Positions 17,179-29,481 of a stretch of DNA of 51,581 nucleotides are shown here, in pieces (the first letter of the stretch is position 1; each line of letters starts with the position of its first letter). The notes below the pieces were generated by a model, which saw nothing but the letters and a program-made list of their open reading frames with translations, was not told the origin of the DNA and did not search any database. The translations under genes and the position numbers were made by a program. The stretch comes from Pseudomonadota bacterium (GTDB taxonomy: Bacteria > Pseudomonadota > Alphaproteobacteria > Acetobacterales > Acetobacteraceae), in the NCBI GenBank assembly GCA_021780935.1, contig JAJXXT010000068.1:1-51581 (forward strand), given 5' to 3'.

Positions 17179-17610
17179 TTAGCCGCGCTGGGCCAGGCCG
17201 AGCCGGCGTGTCTCGATCAGCGGGCAGCGGTCCATCACCACGCTGAGCCCCGCCGCCCGCGCCCGCGCCGCGGCCGCCTCGTGCACCACGCCAAGCTGCA
17301 TCCACACCACGCGCGCGCCGAGCCGGATCGCCTCGTCCACCACCGGCGGCACCTGCGCGGGGTTGCGGAACACGTCCACCATCTCCAGCGGTGCGGCGTC
17401 CGCCAGGCTGGCCACCACCATCCGCCCCAGCAGCATCTGCCCGGCGAGCCCGGGATTGACCGGCGTCACGTCATAGCCACGGCCCTGCAGCCAGCCCTGG
17501 ATCTCGTTGGCCGGCCGATCGGAGTTGGCAGAGGCTCCGACCAGCGCGATCCGCCGCGTTTGCATCAGGATCGCCGCGATCGCCGCGTCGTCGAGCCCGT
17601 CCACCGTCAT
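17179..17610 (-). CDS. CoA-binding domain protein (YccU-like)
   Basis: A 143-residue single Rossmann-type CoA-binding domain as in E. coli YccU: RRIALVGASANSDRPANEI contains the nucleotide loop, followed by GRGYDVTPVNPGLAG and VWMQLGVVHEAAAARARAAG. The family resembles the N-terminal domain of succinyl-CoA synthetase alpha; its role is unknown. ATG 17610 has GGAGGG upstream; the longer in-frame ORF to 17685 is not needed. It is divergent from glyQ with a 110-base gap. Confidence 0.88.
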   Translation of the reverse strand: MTVDGLDDAAIAAILMQTRRIALVGASANSDRPANEIQGWLQGRGYDVTPVNPGLAGQMLLGRMVVASLADAAPLEMVDVFRNPAQVPPVVDEAIRLGARVVWMQLGVVHEAAAARARAAGLSVVMDRCPLIETRRLGLAQRG

Positions 17611-17720
17611 CGCACCCTCCGCTCGTGCCGTGCTTTGCCCCCGCGGGGCGCCGGGGGGCTTGCTCCGCGTGTTGCGGCGCGTCAAGAACGCCGCAAATCA
17701 CGGGATAAACGCGCGCGACC

Positions 17721-18581
17721 ATGGCCGGCCCCTCGTTTCAGGACCTCATTCTGCGCCTGCACGGCTTCTGGTCGCGGCAGGGTTGCGTCATTCTGCAGCC
17801 CTACGACGTGGAGATGGGTGCCGGCACGTTCCACCCGGCGACCACGCTGCGCGCGTTGGGCCCGCGCCCCTGGGCGGCCGCCTATGTGCAGCCCAGCCGC
17901 CGCCCCTCGGACGGGCGCTATGGCGAGAACCCCAACCGCCTGCAGCACTACTACCAGTACCAGGTGATCATGAAGCCCTCGCCCGAGGCAGCCCAGGACC
18001 TGCTGCTGGCGAGCTACCGCGAGCTGGGCCTTGATCCGCGCCGGCACGATTTCCGCTTCGTCGAGGATGACTGGGAGAGCCCGACGCTCGGCGCCTGGGG
18101 CCTCGGCTGGGAGGTCTGGTGCGACGGCATGGAGGTCGGTCAGTTCACCTATTTCCAGCAGGTCGGCGGCATTCCGGTGGTGCTGCCCAGCTTCGAGATG
18201 ACCTACGGGCTGGAGCGGCTGGCGATGTATGTGCAGAACGTGGAGCGGGTCTACGACCTCGACTTCAACGGCCGCGGCGTTACCTATGGCGACGTGTTCC
18301 TGCGCGCCGAGCGGGAATATTCCGCGCATAATTTCGAGCACGCGGACACCGCGATGCTGACCCGGCATTTCGCGGACGCGGAGGGCGAGTGCGCCGCCCT
18401 GCTGCGCGAGAACCTCGCGCTTCCCGCCTATGACCAGTGCATCAAGGCGAGCCACCTGTTCAACCTGCTGGACGCGCGCGGCGTGATTTCGGTTGCGGAA
18501 CGGGCCGCCTATATCGGGCGGGTGCGGACGCTGGCCAAGGCGTGCTGCGAGGTCTGGGTCGCTGGCGAGGCGGCGACCTGA
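17721..18581 (+). CDS. glyQ: Glycine--tRNA ligase alpha subunit
   Basis: A 286-residue catalytic subunit of the heterotetrameric (alpha2beta2) bacterial glycyl-tRNA synthetase. Family hallmarks are [58 protein letters not shown] and [14 protein letters not shown], with class II motif 2 and 3 regions following ([20 protein letters not shown]). The TGA stop shares one base with the glyS ATG. The gene starts a long plus-strand run to folB. Confidence 0.98.
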   Translation: MAGPSFQDLILRLHGFWSRQGCVILQPYDVEMGAGTFHPATTLRALGPRPWAAAYVQPSRRPSDGRYGENPNRLQHYYQYQVIMKPSPEAAQDLLLASYRELGLDPRRHDFRFVEDDWESPTLGAWGLGWEVWCDGMEVGQFTYFQQVGGIPVVLPSFEMTYGLERLAMYVQNVERVYDLDFNGRGVTYGDVFLRAEREYSAHNFEHADTAMLTRHFADAEGECAALLRENLALPAYDQCIKASHLFNLLDARGVISVAERAAYIGRVRTLAKACCEVWVAGEAAT

Positions 18582-20683
18582 TGCCGCAACTCTTCATCGA
18601 GCTGTTCGGCGAGGAAATCCCCGCCCGCATGCAGGCGGGGGGCGCTGCCGATCTCGCGCGCCTGCTCGGCGCGGCGCTGGCCGAGCTGAAGCCCGCCGAT
18701 ATCCGCACCTGGCATGGCCCGCGCCGCATCGCGCTCGCGGCATCCGTTGCCGCCGAAGTGCCCGCCATCGCCCAGTCCGAGCGCGGCCCCCGCGCCGCGG
18801 CGCCGCCACAGGCGGTGGAGGGGTTTTTGCGCAAGCATGGTGCCGCGCGCGAGGCGCTGCGCGAGGAGGGCGGTTTTCTGGTGCTGGAGCGCCACCTGCC
18901 GGCGCGGCCGGCGGCTTCCGTCATCGCGAGTGTGCTGCCGGACCTGCTGCGCCGCTTCCCGTGGCCGAAATCCATGCGCTGGGGCGGCACCAGCCAGTTC
19001 GTCTGGGTGCGCCCGCTGCGCCGCATCACCTGCCTGCTCGATGACGTGGTGGTGCCTTTCGATCTGCGCCAGGGCGAGGATGACGGGCACCTCCTGACAT
19101 CGGGGAATAGTTCGGAAGGGCATCGTTTCCTCGCCCCAGGCACGTTCGTCGTCACGGCGTCGGCATGGCAGAATGAGCTGCGGGCGCGCTTCGTCATCGC
19201 CGACGCGCAGGAGCGCAGGCGCATCATCGCGGTGGGTGTCGAGAAGCTTGCCGCCGCCGAGAAACTCGCGGTGGTGGACGATCCCGCGCTGCTCGACGAG
19301 GTCGCGGGTCTCGTCGAATTTCCGGTGCCGATGCTCGGGCGCATCGATGCCGCCTTTATGGATTTGCCGCCCGAGGTGATGCAGGTTTCGATGCGCGTGA
19401 ACCAGCGCTATTTCGCGCTGCGCCACGCCGACGGCGCCGCCGCCGATCGTTTTGCGTTCGTTTCGAACGTGATCCCCGACGATGGCGGTGCGGCCATCAT
19501 CGCCGGCAACGAGCGTGTGCTGCGCGCGCGCTTCGCCGATGCCCGGCATTTCTGGGACCTCGATCGGCGCACGAAGCTGAAGGACCGCCTGCCGGCACTC
19601 GATGCGGTGACGTTCCACGCCAAGCTGGGCAGCCAGGGCTCGCGAGCGGGGCGGATCGCTGGTCTCGCGCAGTTCATCGCCGAAGAAATCGGGGCTGACG
19701 GCGAGGCAGCCTACCGCGCCGGCCTGTTGTGCAAGGCCGATCTCGTGACGGGCATGGTCGGCGAGTTCCCGGAGTTGCAGGGCGTGATGGGCGGCTACTA
19801 CGCGGCGCATGACGGCGAGGCGCCAGGTGTCGCCGCCGCGATCCGCACCCATTACGCGCCGCGCGGCCCCAATGAGGCGGCGCCCACCGAGAAGCTTGCC
19901 GTCGCCGTGGCGCTGGCCGACAAGCTCGACACGCTGGTGGGTTTCTTCGCGGTGGGTGAGAAGCCCACCGGCTCCGGCGATCCCTATGCGCTGCGCCGCG
20001 CGGCCCTCGGCGTGATCCGCATCGTCCGCGAGAGCGGCTTGCGACTTGGACTCGGTCCGGTTCTCGCCCGCGCTGCCGAGCTGCTTGCCAACCAGCGGGA
20101 GCTACGCGAGGCGCTAAACATCGTCAACGTTGACGGGCCGGCGGGTCGTGCCGTCATCAGCGACGTCCTCGCCTTCATCACCGAGCGGCTGCGCGTGCAG
20201 CTCCGCGCCGAGGGCGCGCGCCACGACGTGCTCGCCGCCGTGCTCGGTGCGGGCATGGACGACGATCTCGTCCGCCTGTTGGCCCGCACCGACGCCGTGG
20301 CCGGCGTTCTGGCGACACAGGACGGCGCCAATCTGCTCGCCGGCTATCGCCGCGCCGCCAACATCCTGCGTATCGAGGAGGCCAAGGACGGGCCGTTCGA
20401 TGGCACGGCGCTCAACCCTGCCGTGCTGACCCTGCCGAGCGAGCAGGCATTGGCCGCGGCCACGGCGGCGGCGGAACGATCCCTGTCGGCAGCGCTCGGC
20501 GAACAGAACTTTACTGGCGCGATGGCCGCCCTTGCGGAATTGCGCGTGCCGCTGGATGCGTTCTTCGCGGAGGTCATGGTCAACGACAAGGTGCCGGAAT
20601 TGCGCCGTAATCGTCTGGCCCTGCTCGACCGCGTCCGCGCCACCATGAACCGGGTCGCCGATTTTTCCCGCATCGAAGGATGA
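18581..20683 (+). CDS. glyS: Glycine--tRNA ligase beta subunit
   Basis: A 700-residue tRNA-binding subunit of glycyl-tRNA synthetase. It starts [17 protein letters not shown], a conserved GlyS N-terminus, and contains RFPWPKSMRWG, SMRVNQRYFALRH and the C-terminal anticodon-binding region (DALRRAALGVIRIV-like: DPYALRRAALGVIRIV). ATG 18581 overlaps glyQ by one base; an earlier in-frame start at 18437 lies inside glyQ and is rejected. Length fits the family. Confidence 0.98.
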   Translation: MPQLFIELFGEEIPARMQAGGAADLARLLGAALAELKPADIRTWHGPRRIALAASVAAEVPAIAQSERGPRAAAPPQAVEGFLRKHGAAREALREEGGFLVLERHLPARPAASVIASVLPDLLRRFPWPKSMRWGGTSQFVWVRPLRRITCLLDDVVVPFDLRQGEDDGHLLTSGNSSEGHRFLAPGTFVVTASAWQNELRARFVIADAQERRRIIAVGVEKLAAAEKLAVVDDPALLDEVAGLVEFPVPMLGRIDAAFMDLPPEVMQVSMRVNQRYFALRHADGAAADRFAFVSNVIPDDGGAAIIAGNERVLRARFADARHFWDLDRRTKLKDRLPALDAVTFHAKLGSQGSRAGRIAGLAQFIAEEIGADGEAAYRAGLLCKADLVTGMVGEFPELQGVMGGYYAAHDGEAPGVAAAIRTHYAPRGPNEAAPTEKLAVAVALADKLDTLVGFFAVGEKPTGSGDPYALRRAALGVIRIVRESGLRLGLGPVLARAAELLANQRELREALNIVNVDGPAGRAVISDVLAFITERLRVQLRAEGARHDVLAAVLGAGMDDDLVRLLARTDAVAGVLATQDGANLLAGYRRAANILRIEEAKDGPFDGTALNPAVLTLPSEQALAAATAAAERSLSAALGEQNFTGAMAALAELRVPLDAFFAEVMVNDKVPELRRNRLALLDRVRATMNRVADFSRIEG

Positions 20684-20698
20684 GGAGCCACGTCGCGC

Positions 20699-23385
<2,687 letters not shown>

Positions 23386-23386
<1 letters not shown>

Positions 23387-24180
23387 TGGTCCATGGCCTC
23401 ATGATGGGGGCGATTCCGACCACCATCCCGCGCGCGGCGCTGGTCACCGGCGCGGCAAGGCGCCTCGGTGCCGCGATCGCCCTGGCGCTGGCTGATGCCG
23501 GCTTCGCCGTCGCGGTGCATGCACGCGCGAGCCTCGCCGAGGCAGAGGCGACGGCCAGTGCAGTCCGCGCCAAGGGCGGCCGCACCTGCGTGCTGCAAGC
23601 CGATCTCGCGCGCGAAGAGCAGGTGGCCACACTGATCCCCGAAGCGACCGCGCGGCTCGGCCCGGTTGGCGTCCTGGTCAACAACGCCAGCACCTTCGAG
23701 CGCGACGAATGGGCGGACGCGACCCGCGCCTCGTGGGACGCGCACATGGAGGCCAATCTGCGGGCGCCGTTCCGCCTGATGCAGGATTTCGCCCGCGCCC
23801 TGCCGACGGATGCCGAGGGCGTCGTCATCAACGTGCTCGACGAGCGCGTCTGGGCGCTGACGCCGCATTTCGTCTCCTACACGCTGAGCAAGGCCGGGTT
23901 GTGGACGCTGACGCAGACCATGGCCCTGGCGCTGGCGCCGCGCATCCGCGTCGTCGGCATCGGCCCCGGGCCGGCGCTCGCAAATCCCCGCCAGACGCCG
24001 GAGCATTTCCGCCGGCAGGCCGAGTCCACGCCGCTCGGCCGCGCCACCTCGCCCGAGGAGATCGCGCGCGCGGTGCTGGCGGTGCTGGCGCTGCCCTCCT
24101 ATACCGGTCAGATGCTGGCGCTCGACGCCGGCCAGCACCTGCAATGGTCGCCCGCGACCGGCAGCCCCATCGTCGAATAG
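23386..24180 (+). CDS. SDR family oxidoreductase, pteridine-reductase/FolM-like
   Basis: A 264-residue short-chain dehydrogenase/reductase. Cofactor loop TGAARRLGAAIALALADAG, NNAS motif (VLVNNASTFERDEW) and active-site FVSYTLSKAGLWTLTQ with Tyr and Lys. Its position just before folB, encoding dihydroneopterin aldolase, supports a pterin reductase role (dihydromonapterin or dihydrofolate reductase, FolM-like); this is inferred from context and from similarity of the active-site region. ATG 23386 shares a base with the ppdK stop; ATG 23401 is an alternative. Confidence 0.87.
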
Positions 24181-24189
24181 GAGGATCGC

Positions 24190-24600
24190 GTGGAAACGCC
24201 ACGCTTCGCCGATGCCGGGCTCGCGCTGCGCCACGTGTTTCTGCGCGACCTCACGCTGGATGCCGCGATCGGCGTCTATGCCAGCGAGCACGGCCGCCGC
24301 CAGCGCATCCGCGTCAACGTCGACCTTGCCGTGGAGGATGACGGCGCCCGCCCGCTGTCGCGCGCGCCGGTCGGGCGGGATGCGCTTTCCCGCGTCGTCG
24401 ATTACGCGGCGATCGCCGAGCGCGTGCGCGCCATCGTTGCCGGCGGCCATGTCCGCCTGGTGGAGACACTGGCCGAGCGCATCGCCGAATCCTGCCTCGA
24501 TGACCCTCGCGTGGCGGTCGCCCGAGTGCGGGTCGAGAAGCTCGATATCCTGCCTGATGCGGCAAGCGTCGGCGTCGAGGTCGAGCGCCGGCGGCGTTAG
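24190..24600 (+). CDS. folB: Dihydroneopterin aldolase
   Basis: A 136-residue FolB-fold protein of tetrahydrofolate biosynthesis, converting dihydroneopterin to 6-hydroxymethyl-dihydropterin and glycolaldehyde. Diagnostic segments are VFLRDLTLDAAIGVYASEHG, RQRIRVNVDLAV, VVDYAAIAERVRAIV, LVETLAERIAESCL and a C-terminal VRVEKLDILPDAASVGVEV. GTG 24190 follows an AGGAGG ribosome binding site located at the SDR stop. The adjacent SDR plausibly provides a reductase step for the same cofactor pathway. Confidence 0.96.
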   Translation: METPRFADAGLALRHVFLRDLTLDAAIGVYASEHGRRQRIRVNVDLAVEDDGARPLSRAPVGRDALSRVVDYAAIAERVRAIVAGGHVRLVETLAERIAESCLDDPRVAVARVRVEKLDILPDAASVGVEVERRRR

Positions 24601-24797
24601 TTTTCCACCACCGCCCGGACGGCGAGCGATTTCAGCCACATGTCTCCTTTTGTTAAGATTGTGACGGTTCTGTCATCAATAAAATCAATGAAAACAACAT
24701 CTAACGGAATTGTTCCAGCTATCCCGCCTTTGCCTGAGACGAAGCGAATTCGCCGCTGGCCGGCCATGCCCCGTAGTTTTCCCACAATGTTTTCCAC
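24597..24797 (-). CDS. Doubtful small ORF in AT-rich spacer
   Basis: Sixty-six codons from GTG 24797, with GAGGAAA a few bases upstream, reading [19 protein letters not shown] at the N-terminus and ending AVVEN. It fills most of the folB-uvrC gap. Codon choice (TTA, ATA, ACA, AAA, GGA) is unlike the GC-rich neighbours and the region is markedly AT-richer. Hydrophobic core [12 protein letters not shown] suggests a small folded beta-rich protein if real, but I recognise no family. Both ends contain GTGGAAAAC, so its reading frame partly follows the repeat. It may equally be non-coding. Confidence 0.3.
   Translation of the reverse strand: MENIVGKLRGMAGQRRIRFVSGKGGIAGTIPLDVVFIDFIDDRTVTILTKGDMWLKSLAVRAVVEN
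24600..24797. repeat. AT-rich segment bounded by 9-base direct repeats GTTTTCCAC
   Basis: GTTTTCCAC occurs exactly at 24600-24608 and 24789-24797, with a near copy GTTTTCCCAC at 24776-24785. The last copy extends to TTTTCCACA, one mismatch from a DnaA box. The enclosed sequence, especially 24640-24725, is far richer in A+T than the rest of the window. I see no terminal inverted repeats, so this is not a recognisable transposon. It could be a regulatory spacer, a decayed insertion or chance. Confidence 0.45.
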
Positions 24798-24839
24798 AGG
24801 GTTTCCTCAAGTTTTTGGACTCGATCGCACCCGGCTCCC

Positions 24840-26735
24840 ATGACCGCTCCGCCTCCCCCTTCCGAACCTGCCGCCGCCGCTCCGCCGCCGAAGGGCGTGG
24901 GCGTCATTGAGGCGGCGCTGCCCACCCTGCCGCTCTCGCCCGGCGTCTATCGCATGCTCGATGGGCGGGGCGAGGCGCTCTATGTCGGCAAGGCGCGCGC
25001 GCTGCGCCGCCGCGTCACCGCCTACACCCAATTATCCCGCCTGCCCGAGCGTCTGCGCCGGATGGTCGCGGAGACGGTCAGCCTTGAGATCGTCACCACG
25101 CATACCGAGGCCGAGGCGCTGCTGCTCGAAGCCAACCTCATCAAGCGCCTCAAGCCGCGATTCAACATCGTCCTGCGTGACGACAAATCCTATCCCTGGC
25201 TGATGCTGACCGAGGACCATCCCTATCCGCAGATCGCCAAGCACCGTGGCGCCCGCGCCCGCAAGGCATCGTATTTCGGCCCCTTCGCCTCCGCCTGGGC
25301 GGTGAACCAGACGGTGACGGCGATGCAGCGCGTCTTTCTGCTGCGGTCCTGCGCCGACACGGTGTTTGCCAGCCGCACCCGCCCCTGCCTGCTGTTCCAG
25401 ATCCGTCGCTGTTCCGCTCCCTGTGTCGGGCGCATCGCGGAGCCGGATTACGCGGCGCTGGTGGACCAGGCGCGCGGATTCCTCGCCGGGCGCGCCGGCC
25501 ATGTCCAGCAGGCCCTCGCCGGCGAGATGGAAGCCGCCTCCGAGCATCTGGAGTTCGAGCGTGCCGCCTCCATCCGCGACCGCATCCGCGCGCTGACCGC
25601 GGTGCAGGGCACGGACGTCATCAACCCTGCGAGCCTCGGTGATGCCGACGTCATCGCCGTCTGGCAGAACGCCGGGCAAAGCTGCGTGCAGGTGTTCTTT
25701 GTCCGTGGCGGGCGCAACAACGGCAACCGCGCGCATTTCCCCGCCCATGCCCGCAACGCCGAGGCCCCGGAGGTGCTCGCCGCCTTCATCGCGCAGTTCT
25801 ACGACGATAAGCCGCCGCCGCCGCTGGTGCTGCTGAGCCACCGGATCGAGGAGCATGAACTCGTCGAGGAGGCGCTGACGCTGAAGGCGCAGACCATGGT
25901 GGGCACCGGCTTCGGCTCGCGGCGGGTCGAGATCGCGGTGCCGCAGCGTGGCGAGAAGCACGACGTGGTGCTGCACGCGCTGACCAACGCGCGCGAGGCG
26001 CTGGAACGAAAACTCGCGGAAAGTGCGGGCCAGGCGAAGCTGCTCGCCGGCGTCGCGGAGACGTTCGGCCTGCCGGCACCGCCCGAGCGCATCGAGTGCT
26101 ACGACAACAGCCACATCATGGGCGCGAACCCCTATGGCGTGATGGTGGTGGCCGGCCCCGAGGGTTTCCGCAAAGCCGGCTATCGAAAATATTCCATTCG
26201 CGGTCCGATCACGCCCGGCGACGATTTCGCGATGATGCGCGAGACGCTGGAACGGCGCTTTTCGCGCGCGTTGAAGGAGGACGAGACGCTGCCCGACCTC
26301 GTGCTGATCGACGGCGGTGCGGGTCAGCTTTCCGCCGCCGCGGGGGTGATGGAGGGGCTCGGCCTCGGCGAGGTTCCGTTGGTCGCCATTGCCAAGGGGC
26401 CGGACCGCGATGCCGGGCGCGAATGGTTCCACCGCGCCGGCCATCCGCCGATGCAACTGCCCCCGCGCGACCCCGTGCTCTATTTCCTCCAGCGCATCCG
26501 TGACGAGGCACATCGTTTCGCGATCACAACGCACCGCGCCGGTCGCTCGAAAACCCTGGTCACCAGCGAGCTCGATGAGATTCAAGGCATCGGCCCGGCG
26601 CGCAAGAAGGCGCTGCTGCACCATTTCGGCTCGGCGCGCGGCGTGAAGCAGGCGGGCCTTGCCGACCTCGAGGCGGCGCCGGGGATCTCGAAGGAAACCG
26701 CGCAGAAAATCTACCGGTTCTTCAATCCCGGATAA
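24840..26735 (+). CDS. uvrC: Excinuclease ABC subunit C
   Basis: A 631-residue nucleotide-excision-repair nuclease that makes both incisions in the UvrABC system. N-terminal GIY-YIG domain ([10 protein letters not shown] then [14 protein letters not shown]), cysteine cluster segment RCSAPCVG, a UVR helix pair ([20 protein letters not shown]), the RNase H-like nuclease domain ([32 protein letters not shown]) and C-terminal helix-hairpin-helix repeats ([16 protein letters not shown]). ATG 24840 has a 240-base AT-rich leader upstream. Confidence 0.98.
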   Translation: MTAPPPPSEPAAAAPPPKGVGVIEAALPTLPLSPGVYRMLDGRGEALYVGKARALRRRVTAYTQLSRLPERLRRMVAETVSLEIVTTHTEAEALLLEANLIKRLKPRFNIVLRDDKSYPWLMLTEDHPYPQIAKHRGARARKASYFGPFASAWAVNQTVTAMQRVFLLRSCADTVFASRTRPCLLFQIRRCSAPCVGRIAEPDYAALVDQARGFLAGRAGHVQQALAGEMEAASEHLEFERAASIRDRIRALTAVQGTDVINPASLGDADVIAVWQNAGQSCVQVFFVRGGRNNGNRAHFPAHARNAEAPEVLAAFIAQFYDDKPPPPLVLLSHRIEEHELVEEALTLKAQTMVGTGFGSRRVEIAVPQRGEKHDVVLHALTNAREALERKLAESAGQAKLLAGVAETFGLPAPPERIECYDNSHIMGANPYGVMVVAGPEGFRKAGYRKYSIRGPITPGDDFAMMRETLERRFSRALKEDETLPDLVLIDGGAGQLSAAAGVMEGLGLGEVPLVAIAKGPDRDAGREWFHRAGHPPMQLPPRDPVLYFLQRIRDEAHRFAITTHRAGRSKTLVTSELDEIQGIGPARKKALLHHFGSARGVKQAGLADLEAAPGISKETAQKIYRFFNPG

Positions 26736-26943
26736 CCGGCGGTGACAGGCAATTGGCGATGGCCAGTCGCCGCCGCTGCTGTATGCTGGCTCCCGGTGCC
26801 CGGAGGCCCGATATCCGCTGGCCTCGGAATCCCGTGAAAGGCGATCGCGGATGCGTGCTGGCACTGGCAGGAAGGCGATGCGATGCGAGGCGGTGGCGCC
26901 CGACCGGCCCTGCGCCTGCTGCGGCCCGGCGGCGCGCCGTGCC

Positions 26944-28314
26944 ATGCATCGCCTCAGCGAGGGTCTGTCGCGCCGAAGCCTGCTCGGCGCCGCGGTATCG
27001 GCGCTGGCCCTGCCCGACCTCGCCCGCGCCCAGGCGGCACCGGTGCCGGCGCCGTCGCAGCGCCCGATCCTGTTGCGGCATCTGCGCCTGTTCGACGGCC
27101 ATGGGCCGGGGCTGCGCGACGGCCTGCAAGTGCTGGTGCGGGGCAACCGCATCACCGCCATCGAGGCCGCGGGCGTGGCCGCACCCGACGGCGCCATGGT
27201 CCTCGATGCCGGTGGTCGCACCCTGATGCCGGGCCTGATCGACGCGCACTGGCACACGATGTTCGCGCCGGTCACCTTCATCACCGCGATGACGGCGGAT
27301 ATCGGCCTGGTCTATCTCGCCGCCGGAGCCGAGGCCGAGCGGACGCTGATGCGCGGCTTCACCACGGTGCGCGATGCTGGAGGCCCGGCCTTCGCGCTGC
27401 GCGAAGCGATCGATCGCGGTCTCATCAGCGGCCCGCGCATCTTTCCCAGCGGCGCGATGGTCTCTCAGACCGGCGGGCACGGCGATTTCCGCATGCGTAA
27501 CGAATTTCCCCGCGCCGACAACAGGCTCGGCTATGCGGAGCGGGTCGGTGCCGGCGTCGTGGCCGATGGACCCGCCGAGGTGCTGCGGCGCGTTCGCGAA
27601 CAACTGGCGCTCGGTGCCAGCCAGGTCAAGCTGGTCGGCGGCGGTGGTATCTCCAGCCTCTACGATCCGCTCGACACCGTGCAGTTCCAGCCGGATGAAA
27701 TCCGCGCCGCCGTCGCCGCGGCGGCGGACTGGAATACCTATGTCATGGCGCATCTCTACACGCCGGCCTCGATCGAGCGCTACGTGCAGGCCGGGGTGCG
27801 CTGTGTCGAGCATGGCCAGCTTGCGGATGAGCACAGCGCGAGGCTGATAGCCGATCACGGCGTCTGGTGGAGCATGCAGCCCTTCATCGCCGCGCTGAAG
27901 CGCGACCGCGAGCTGAGCCCCGGCCGCGCGCGCGAGCGGGAGCACCTGTTCGCGGGCACCGACCGTGCCTACGCGCTCGCGATCCGGCACAAGGCGAAGC
28001 TGGCCTGGGGCACGGATCTGCTGTTCGAGCCGGCTTTCACCTCCGACCAGGGCCGCAACCTCACCGCGATGACGCGCTGGTTCACGCCCGCCCGTGTCCT
28101 GACCATGGCGACCCGCGACAATGCGGAGCTGCTGGCGCTCTCCGGGCCGCGGAGCCCCTATGCCGGCAAGCTCGGCGTTATCGAAAAAAACGCGCTCGCC
28201 GACATGCTGGTCGTCGACGGTGACCCCACGCACGACATGGCGCCGCTGGCGAACCCGCAGACCGGGCTGCGCCTGATCATGAAGGACGGGCGCATCCACA
28301 AGAACACGCTCTGA
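26944..28314 (+). CDS. Exported amidohydrolase (imidazolonepropionase-like metal-dependent hydrolase)
   Basis: A 456-residue hydrolase. A twin-arginine signal (LSRRSLLGAAVSALALPDLA) starts the protein. GLIDAHWHTMFAP has the HxH metal motif, ASQVKLVGGGGIS holds the likely carboxylated Lys region, VMAHLYTPASIERYV and CVEHGQLADEHSA supply His ligands, and WGTDLLFEP holds the Asp. This branch is imidazolonepropionase-like and typically splits cyclic amides or peptides (for example Xaa-Pro dipeptides); the substrate is unknown. ATG 26944 is chosen to place the signal at the start. The 208-base gap after uvrC holds a small hairpin (around 26755-26772) and nothing else I can identify. Confidence 0.88.
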   Translation: MHRLSEGLSRRSLLGAAVSALALPDLARAQAAPVPAPSQRPILLRHLRLFDGHGPGLRDGLQVLVRGNRITAIEAAGVAAPDGAMVLDAGGRTLMPGLIDAHWHTMFAPVTFITAMTADIGLVYLAAGAEAERTLMRGFTTVRDAGGPAFALREAIDRGLISGPRIFPSGAMVSQTGGHGDFRMRNEFPRADNRLGYAERVGAGVVADGPAEVLRRVREQLALGASQVKLVGGGGISSLYDPLDTVQFQPDEIRAAVAAAADWNTYVMAHLYTPASIERYVQAGVRCVEHGQLADEHSARLIADHGVWWSMQPFIAALKRDRELSPGRAREREHLFAGTDRAYALAIRHKAKLAWGTDLLFEPAFTSDQGRNLTAMTRWFTPARVLTMATRDNAELLALSGPRSPYAGKLGVIEKNALADMLVVDGDPTHDMAPLANPQTGLRLIMKDGRIHKNTL

Positions 28315-28321
28315 CGCCGTT

Positions 28322-29413
28322 TCAGGCGGCTTCCTGCACCACGAGGTCGGCCAGCGCGATCGCCGCGGTGAGGCCCGGGCTTTCGATGCCGAACAGGTTC
28401 ACCAGTCCCGGCACGCCGTGCACCGCCGGCCCCTGGATGACGAAATCCTGCGCCGGCGCGCCCTTGGGTACGATCTTCGGGCGGATGCCGGCATAGCCAG
28501 GCTGCAACGCGCCGTCCTTCAGCCCCGGCCAGTAGCGCCTTATCGCCGCGTAGAAACTGTCCGCCCGCGTGGGATCGACGTCGTAGTTGATCGCGTCCAC
28601 CCACTCGACATCCGGCCCGAACCGGGCCTGACCGCCGAGGTCGATCGTTAGGTGTACGCCGAGCCCGCCCGGCACCGGTACGGGATAGATGAGGCGCGAG
28701 AACGGCGCGCGCCCCGGCAGCGAGAAATAATTGCCCTTCGCCCAGTATTCCCTGGGCACCATCTGGCTCGGCATGCCGGCGATGGCGCGGGCCAGTGCCG
28801 GCGCGTGCAGCCCGGCGGCATTCACCACGGTGCGGCACATCAGCGTGACGCCCGCCACCTCGATCACCACGCCATCCGCGGTCACGCGGCCGCGTTCGAC
28901 CGGGCTGTGGAAGACGAAGGCCGCCCCCGCCGCCTCCGCCTCGCCCTGCAGCGCCAGCATGTAGGCGTGGCTGTCCACGACGCCCGTGTGCGGGGAGTGC
29001 AGCGCCGCGGTGCAGGACAGCGCCGGCTCCATGGCCCGCGCCTCGGCCGCCGAGAGCATTCGCATGTCCTCGACGCCGTTCGCCTCCGCTCGCGCCTTGA
29101 TGCCCGCGAGCCGCTCCGCCTCCGCCGCGTCGGTGGCCACGATCAGCTTGCCGCAACGCCGCGCTTCGACCCCGTGCTCGGCGCAGAACGCGTAGAGGCG
29201 CCGCCGCCCCTCGACGCAGAGCCGCGCCATCAGCGAATCCCTCGGGTAGTAGATGCCGGCGTGGATCACCTCGGAATTGCGCGAGGAGGTCACGGTGCCG
29301 ATGGCCTCCGCCGCCTCCAGCACCAGCACCTCGCGCCCGGACCGCGCCAGCGCCCGCGCCGCCGCTATCCCCACCACGCCCGCGCCCACCACCAGACAAT
29401 CGACTATTTCCAT
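28322..29413 (-). CDS. FAD-dependent oxidoreductase, L-2-hydroxyglutarate oxidase/dehydrogenase (LhgO)-like
   Basis: A 363-residue flavoprotein of the DAO/GlpD superfamily. The dinucleotide-binding start is [20 protein letters not shown], followed by [19 protein letters not shown], a segment characteristic of L-2-hydroxyglutarate dehydrogenases, and [17 protein letters not shown]-terminal [18 protein letters not shown] completes the FAD site. ATG 29413 is chosen over the extension to 29569. It is convergent with the amidohydrolase (7-base gap) and divergent from the binding-protein gene, 68 bases. The electron acceptor and exact substrate are unproven. Confidence 0.85.
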   Translation of the reverse strand: MEIVDCLVVGAGVVGIAAARALARSGREVLVLEAAEAIGTVTSSRNSEVIHAGIYYPRDSLMARLCVEGRRRLYAFCAEHGVEARRCGKLIVATDAAEAERLAGIKARAEANGVEDMRMLSAAEARAMEPALSCTAALHSPHTGVVDSHAYMLALQGEAEAAGAAFVFHSPVERGRVTADGVVIEVAGVTLMCRTVVNAAGLHAPALARAIAGMPSQMVPREYWAKGNYFSLPGRAPFSRLIYPVPVPGGLGVHLTIDLGGQARFGPDVEWVDAINYDVDPTRADSFYAAIRRYWPGLKDGALQPGYAGIRPKIVPKGAPAQDFVIQGPAVHGVPGLVNLFGIESPGLTAAIALADLVVQEAA

Positions 29414-29481
29414 AAAACAGGCTTCGCGCAGCGGGCGCATGGGTGCAAGATCATCCCAACAATAACAGGGTGGGGGTTCCC

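Noticed and set aside
24600..24797. MITE or insertion sequence with 9-base target duplication
   Set aside because: No terminal inverted repeats and no transposase; kept only as a repeat observation.
24597..24839. Origin of replication suggested by AT-richness and a DnaA-like box
   Set aside because: Only one near-match to the box, no cluster and no dnaA, hemE or gidA-type genes beside it.
26750..26775. Intrinsic terminator after uvrC
   Set aside because: A short GGCGA/TCGCC hairpin exists but has no T-run, so it is not called.
25032..27284. 750-codon open frame opposite uvrC
   Set aside because: Antisense artefact of GC-rich codon bias; spans the end of uvrC and an intergenic gap without any recognisable domain.
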